Assembly: GCF_900099965.1 (NCBI RefSeq)
Contig: NZ_FNDJ01000045.1
Location: forward strand, 1-62,826
Direction of reading: 5' to 3'
Source of the DNA: Nonomuraea jiangxiensis
GTDB taxonomy: Bacteria; Actinomycetota; Actinomycetes; Streptosporangiales; Streptosporangiaceae
DNA length: 62,826 nucleotides
A program made the translations under genes and the position numbers. The notes beneath the pieces are model-generated. The model saw only the letters and a program-made list of their open reading frames with translations, was not told the DNA's origin and ran no database searches. Numbering within the stretch: position 1 is the stretch's first letter; every line of letters starts with the position of its first letter. Below are positions 59,289-62,826 of this stretch, in pieces.

Positions 59289-62200
59289 CCGGGACTCGCC
59301 GTACTCACGGGCACCGTGGAGGCGGAAGATCTCCAGGGCCTCCGCCTGGATGGCCTCGGCGGCAGCGTCCTCGCCGAGGGCCCGGTGCACCAGCGCGAGG
59401 TCACGCAGGGTACGCGCGCGGAACAGGGCGATACGCAGCGTGTCCCACAGCGCGAGCGACTCCTCCAGGTGACTCCTGGCCTGGTAGAGCCGCCCTTCGG
59501 CCAGGCAGAGCTCACCCATGACGCGAAGGGTGCATGCTTCCCCCCAGCGGTCGTTGAGGGTCCGGGTGGTGACGAGCGCCTCCTCCAGCGATTCACGGGC
59601 CTCGTCGTACCGCTCCAACCGCACGCGGGTCTTGGCCAGGGAACGATGGCAGTAAGCCGCCATGAGGCGGTCACCGAGGTCGTGGAAGATCGCCAGCGCG
59701 CGGGTGCACAGCTCCTCGGCGCTGTCGAGCTCGCCACGCGCGCGGTGGTACATCGACAGACTGCGCAGGGTCAGTCCTTCACCGCGTCGGTTCTGGCCCT
59801 GCCGGTAGAGGGACAGCGCGGCGGTGAGGCCGTCCCATGCAGCGGCGTAGTCCCCGCGTTCCAGATGCACCGTGCCCCTCAGCCGCTTGATGTGCGCGAC
59901 GCCCGCCGAGTCGGCGAGATCGGCCCAGAGCTCCTCCGCCTTGCCGAGGAAGTGCAGGGCCTCGGGCAGGTATCCCTGCTCGCGGCAGGCCGCGCCGAGC
60001 GCCGCGACGGTGGTGGCTTCTCCCCTGATGTCCTTGGCGGCGCGGAACAGGGACAGGGCCTGGCTGAGATACTCGCGTGACTCGGCGTAGAAGTCGCGTT
60101 CGTAGGAGAGCTGGCCGAGACCGGCGAGCAGCTTGGCTTCCCCGACGGTGTTGTCCATCCGCCGCGCCACCGCGAGGGCGGCCTGGTGGGTCCGGTGCCA
60201 GGCCGCGAACGGGTTGTCGAAGACGTATTGGCTGCCCTCGAACGCCACCGCGGACAGTGCGGAGGCCAGCTCGACGGCGATCTCGTCGAGGTCCATCGCC
60301 GCCGCGAGCTCGACGGCCATGATCAGCGCCTCTTCCTCCCTGCGGATCCAGGCGTGCGGGTCGGCGAGCGCCATCCGTACCACCTCGGCGTCGACCGGAT
60401 GGGCCAGCTCGTTCGTGGCCCGCATCGGGATCATCCCCGTCGGTACGGCCTCGCTCATCCGCTTCACCAGCCACAGCCAGCCGCCCAGCACCCTGGTGAC
60501 CACGGCCGTACGCTCCTGCTCCGGCTCCTCCAGGCAGGCGCGTTCCTTGGCGAACAGCCCGATGAGGTCGTGCAGGCGGTAACGGAGCTGACCTGCCGGA
60601 TCCGCGTCCACGAGATCGACGAGGGAGGCGTCCACGAGCTGCTCCAGCACGCGCTCGGCCACGTCGAGGCTCGCGTCGAGCGCGGCCGCGGCCGCCCAGA
60701 GGGTGAAGTGCGGCATCCCCAGCAGGCCGAGCCGGCGCAGCGCGGTCCTGGCCGGCGGAGGCAGCAGCTGGTAGCTCAGGCCGATGCTGGCGCGTACCTC
60801 CTGATCGCCGACGGCCAGCTCGTCCAGCCTGCGGTGCTCGTCGGCCAGCCGGTCGGCCAGCAGGGCCACCGACCACTGCCGGCGCGACGCCAGCCGCGCT
60901 CCCGCCACGCGCAGGGCGAGGGGCAGGCCGCCGCACTGGTTCACGACGCGCCAGGCCGCATCCGGGTCGGCGGCGATCCGCTCGGGGCCGGTGATGCGCG
61001 ACAGCAGATCGAACGCGGACTGCGACGGCAGCAGGCCCAGGTCGACGAACATGGCACCGGCCAGCCCGGCGAGCCGGTTGCGGGACGTGATGATCACCGC
61101 GCAGTCCCGGCCGCCGGGGAGCAGCGGTCGCACCTGGTTCTCGGAGACCGCGTCGTCCAGCACGATCAGCTTGCGCCGGCCGGCCAGCAGCGAGCGGTAG
61201 CGGCCTGCGCGCTCCTCCAGCGTGCCGGGGATCGGCGTGGCACGCTGATCGAGCTCGCGCAGGAGCCGCCCCAGGGCCTCCTCCGGAGCGACGGGCGTCT
61301 CCGTCGTGCCGCGCAGCTCCACGTGGAGCTGCCCGTCGGGATAGCGGGCGGCGACCTCGTAGGCCGTCTGCAGGGCCAGGGCCGACTTCCCCGCGCCGCC
61401 CTGGCCGGAGATGACGCAGAGCGGCACGGCGGCGGACCTGGTCAGGTGGCCGCGCAGCTCCGCCATCTCCTCCGCCCGGCCGGTGAAGTCGGGAACGGGC
61501 AGCGGCAACTGGCGGGGCAGCCGGGCGGTGGCCTTGGCCGCGGTCTTCAGCAGCGTGGGATCGGCACGCAGGATGGCCGCCTGGGCCTGGCGTAACTCAG
61601 GTCCGGGCTCGATCCCCAGATCGTCGATCAACACCTGCCTGCCGTGCTGGTAGACGGTCAGGGCGTCGGCCTGCCTGCCCGCGCGGTAGAGCGCCACCAT
61701 GAGGTCGCGGCGCAGCCGCTCGCGTCCGGGATGCAGCCCGACCAGCCCGGTCAGTTCCTCGATGAGCTGCTCGTTCTGGCCCGTGGCCAGGTCTGCGGCG
61801 ACGCGTTCCTCGACGACCGTCAGCCTGAGCTCTTCCAGCCGGTCCGCCGCCGCGCGCAGGAAGGAGTGGCCGATGCCGCCGAGGGCCGTACCGCGCCAGA
61901 GCGCCAGCGCGGCCCGGAACGCCGTCGCCGCCTCCTGGTGGTCGCCCTCCCGCGCCGCGCTACGCCCCTCGGCGACGCACTGTTCGAAGACGTCCGTGTC
62001 CAGGGAACGCGGGGGGATCTCGGCGAGGTAGCCGTCGCGCTGGGAGACGATGACGGCGGGCAGCCCCATGGTGGTGAACGCCCGGCGCAACGAGGCCACG
62101 TACGTGTGCAGGATGCCCTTTGCCGAGGTCGGCGGCTCGTCGTCCCAGATCGCCTCGACCAGCCGCTCGCTGGTGACCGCCCGGCCGGGTTCGAGCAGGA

Positions 62201-62294
62201 GCGCCGCGAGCAGCGTCCGTGGTTTGGGCCCTCCGAGGGGCACCTGGCGCCCCTCGTTCCGCACCTCCACGGGTCCGAGCAGCCGACATTCCAT
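59283..62294 (-). CDS. SARP-type regulator with BTAD, NB-ARC and TPR domains (AfsR/DnrI-like)
   Basis: A 1003-residue regulator. 1-95: OmpR-type DNA binding (MECRLLGPVEVRNEGRQVPL, ILHTYVASLRRAFTTM). ~95-245: BTAD (LALWRGTALGGIGHSFLRAA, QVLIDDLGIEPGPELRQAQA). ~290-560: NB-ARC ATPase with P-loop ISGQGGAGKSALALQ, KLIVLDDAV (Walker B) and GGLPLALRVAG. ~700-980: TPR repeats (YLPEALHFLGKAEELWADLA and others). The ATG at 62294 has GGGAG 8 nt upstream. No biosynthetic genes are visible next to it; targets may lie beyond the right edge. Confidence 0.93.
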   Translation of the reverse strand: MECRLLGPVEVRNEGRQVPLGGPKPRTLLAALLLEPGRAVTSERLVEAIWDDEPPTSAKGILHTYVASLRRAFTTMGLPAVIVSQRDGYLAEIPPRSLDTDVFEQCVAEGRSAAREGDHQEAATAFRAALALWRGTALGGIGHSFLRAAADRLEELRLTVVEERVAADLATGQNEQLIEELTGLVGLHPGRERLRRDLMVALYRAGRQADALTVYQHGRQVLIDDLGIEPGPELRQAQAAILRADPTLLKTAAKATARLPRQLPLPVPDFTGRAEEMAELRGHLTRSAAVPLCVISGQGGAGKSALALQTAYEVAARYPDGQLHVELRGTTETPVAPEEALGRLLRELDQRATPIPGTLEERAGRYRSLLAGRRKLIVLDDAVSENQVRPLLPGGRDCAVIITSRNRLAGLAGAMFVDLGLLPSQSAFDLLSRITGPERIAADPDAAWRVVNQCGGLPLALRVAGARLASRRQWSVALLADRLADEHRRLDELAVGDQEVRASIGLSYQLLPPPARTALRRLGLLGMPHFTLWAAAAALDASLDVAERVLEQLVDASLVDLVDADPAGQLRYRLHDLIGLFAKERACLEEPEQERTAVVTRVLGGWLWLVKRMSEAVPTGMIPMRATNELAHPVDAEVVRMALADPHAWIRREEEALIMAVELAAAMDLDEIAVELASALSAVAFEGSQYVFDNPFAAWHRTHQAALAVARRMDNTVGEAKLLAGLGQLSYERDFYAESREYLSQALSLFRAAKDIRGEATTVAALGAACREQGYLPEALHFLGKAEELWADLADSAGVAHIKRLRGTVHLERGDYAAAWDGLTAALSLYRQGQNRRGEGLTLRSLSMYHRARGELDSAEELCTRALAIFHDLGDRLMAAYCHRSLAKTRVRLERYDEARESLEEALVTTRTLNDRWGEACTLRVMGELCLAEGRLYQARSHLEESLALWDTLRIALFRARTLRDLALVHRALGEDAAAEAIQAEALEIFRLHGAREYGESRS

Positions 62295-62416
62295 GGAGTT
62301 CTCCCAGCTTCGTGACCGACGGACGCTGGGACGCAGTATGCGATGCGCTGATAGGGCTCCGATATCCGTCGCGCGAGGGATTTTCTTCCCCCGCTGACCT
62401 CAGGCCGCCGCGAACG

Positions 62417-62456
62417 CCAGGAAGGGCCCCGTCGAGATTTCGGGAGCCCTTCCTGG
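62417..62456. terminator. Terminator of the tachylectin-like gene
   Basis: CCAGGAAGGGC and GCCCTTCCTGG, a perfect 11-bp inverted repeat around 18 nt, 32 nt beyond the stop of the minus-strand gene at 62488 and 123 nt upstream of the SARP start. Confidence 0.75.
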
Positions 62457-62487
62457 TTTCCGGCACCGTGGTCACCGGGTCATGGGA

Positions 62488-62826
62488 TCAGTTGACGGTG
62501 GCGGGTTGGGCGGACAGGAGGATCTGGGACCAGCCCTTGGGGTCGACGGTGCCCAGGCCGGTGATGTCGTCGCCGTCGCCGTCGTGGGGGTTGGTGTCGC
62601 GGTAGTGGTAGAGGGCGCCGTTGGGGTGGCGGCCGTAGTAGACGCCGCCGCCGGGGGACATGAGGTGGCTGATGCCTTCCCAGGTGGTGTCCTTGAGGGG
62701 GAGGCGGGTGCGGTCTCCGATGCCGTTGATGCGGTAGGAGATGAGTTCTCCGCTGGTGGTGGTGCCCAGGATCCAGTTGGTGCCGGTGGTGGTGAGGGTT
62801 TTGAGGGTGAAGCCGCTGCCGATGAG
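62488..62826 (-). CDS. Tachylectin-like beta-propeller protein, C-terminal part
   Basis: The visible 112 C-terminal residues show propeller-like repeats: TTTGTNWILGTTTSGELISY, GGVYYGRHPNGALYHYRDTN and GTVDPKGWSQILLSAQPATV. The W-x-I/L, G-x-LY/LI-x-Y-R and G-W-x-x-I pattern is that of tachylectin-2/PQQ-like lectin repeats in secreted actinobacterial proteins, often fused to hydrolases. The N-terminus, and so any catalytic domain or signal peptide, lies outside the window. Stop codon at 62488-62490. Confidence 0.75.
   Translation of the reverse strand, partial: LIGSGFTLKTLTTTGTNWILGTTTSGELISYRINGIGDRTRLPLKDTTWEGISHLMSPGGGVYYGRHPNGALYHYRDTNPHDGDGDDITGLGTVDPKGWSQILLSAQPATVN

Noticed and set aside
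44350..62294. The two SARP regulators as evidence for a secondary-metabolite cluster in the window
   Set aside because: No polyketide, peptide-synthetase, terpene or RiPP biosynthetic enzymes were recognised between or around them.

Overview
The window is about 70% GC with strong third-position GC bias, GTG/TTG starts, 4-nt stop/start overlaps, many NarL-type two-component pairs, BTAD (SARP/AfsR) regulators and Tat/Sec-exported proteins. This fits a filamentous actinomycete. A member of the Streptosporangiaceae (Nonomuraea-like) is my inference from style, not proof. Only one clear core gene is present: the 5' part of nuoH at the left edge. The rest is accessory chromosome rich in secreted proteins and one-gene/one-regulator modules. 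No tRNA, rRNA, CRISPR array, insertion sequence or integrase was recognised.

Layout. 0-9 kb: nuoH, an AraC-type regulator, a Tat-exported GH127 glycosidase under a LacI-type operator, a small secreted protein, a DUF1648 membrane protein, a serine hydrolase and a beta-propeller phytase. 9-13.6 kb: NarL-type two-component pair with a divergent membrane protein, then a secreted S33-like hydrolase. 13.6-17.7 kb: a decayed small-protein gene with a conserved leader, a STAS protein, a divergent HxlR/imine-reductase-like pair with a clear inverted-repeat operator, a secreted class-C-type serine hydrolase and an MgtC-like protein. 17.8-24.8 kb: a 1173-residue propeller/M6-metalloprotease protein without signal peptide, an APH-like kinase, a lipoprotein, and a TetR/SDR pair. 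24.8-32 kb: a membrane-spanning HTH/periplasmic-binding receptor divergent from a secreted protein, an MDR reductase, DUF2306 protein, a second NarL-type pair, and two small secreted-protein loci. 32-41 kb: membrane hydrolase behind a perfect palindrome, ArsR/SRPBCC pair, MDR reductase with HTH protein, FAD monooxygenase/TetR pair, NmrA-like protein, MFS exporter. 41-49.4 kb: FG-GAP protein, DHA2 exporter divergent from a SARP regulator with 11-bp-phased repeats between them, a four-repeat secreted protein, and a degenerate zinc-peptidase homologue. 49.4-56 kb: a second copy of the small secreted peptide locus, DoxX protein, and an OmpR-type two-component system divergent from a four-gene MacB-like ABC operon. 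56-62.8 kb: methyltransferase, membrane protein, a third NarL-type pair, a second SARP regulator and a partial tachylectin-like protein.

The most unusual signal is a pair of near-identical ~455-bp loci (31.1 and 49.4 kb). Each has a long leader, a 46-codon gene for a secreted peptide with an invariant predicted 12-residue mature part (APIPCGEPWHTC), and a strong terminator. About 204 nt spanning leader and signal-peptide codons are identical. A second duplicated small secreted-protein locus (13.6 and 32.0 kb) shares a 47-nt leader core containing a hairpin; its first copy has lost the middle of its coding sequence. Many transcription units carry readable operator-like palindromes, noted individually.
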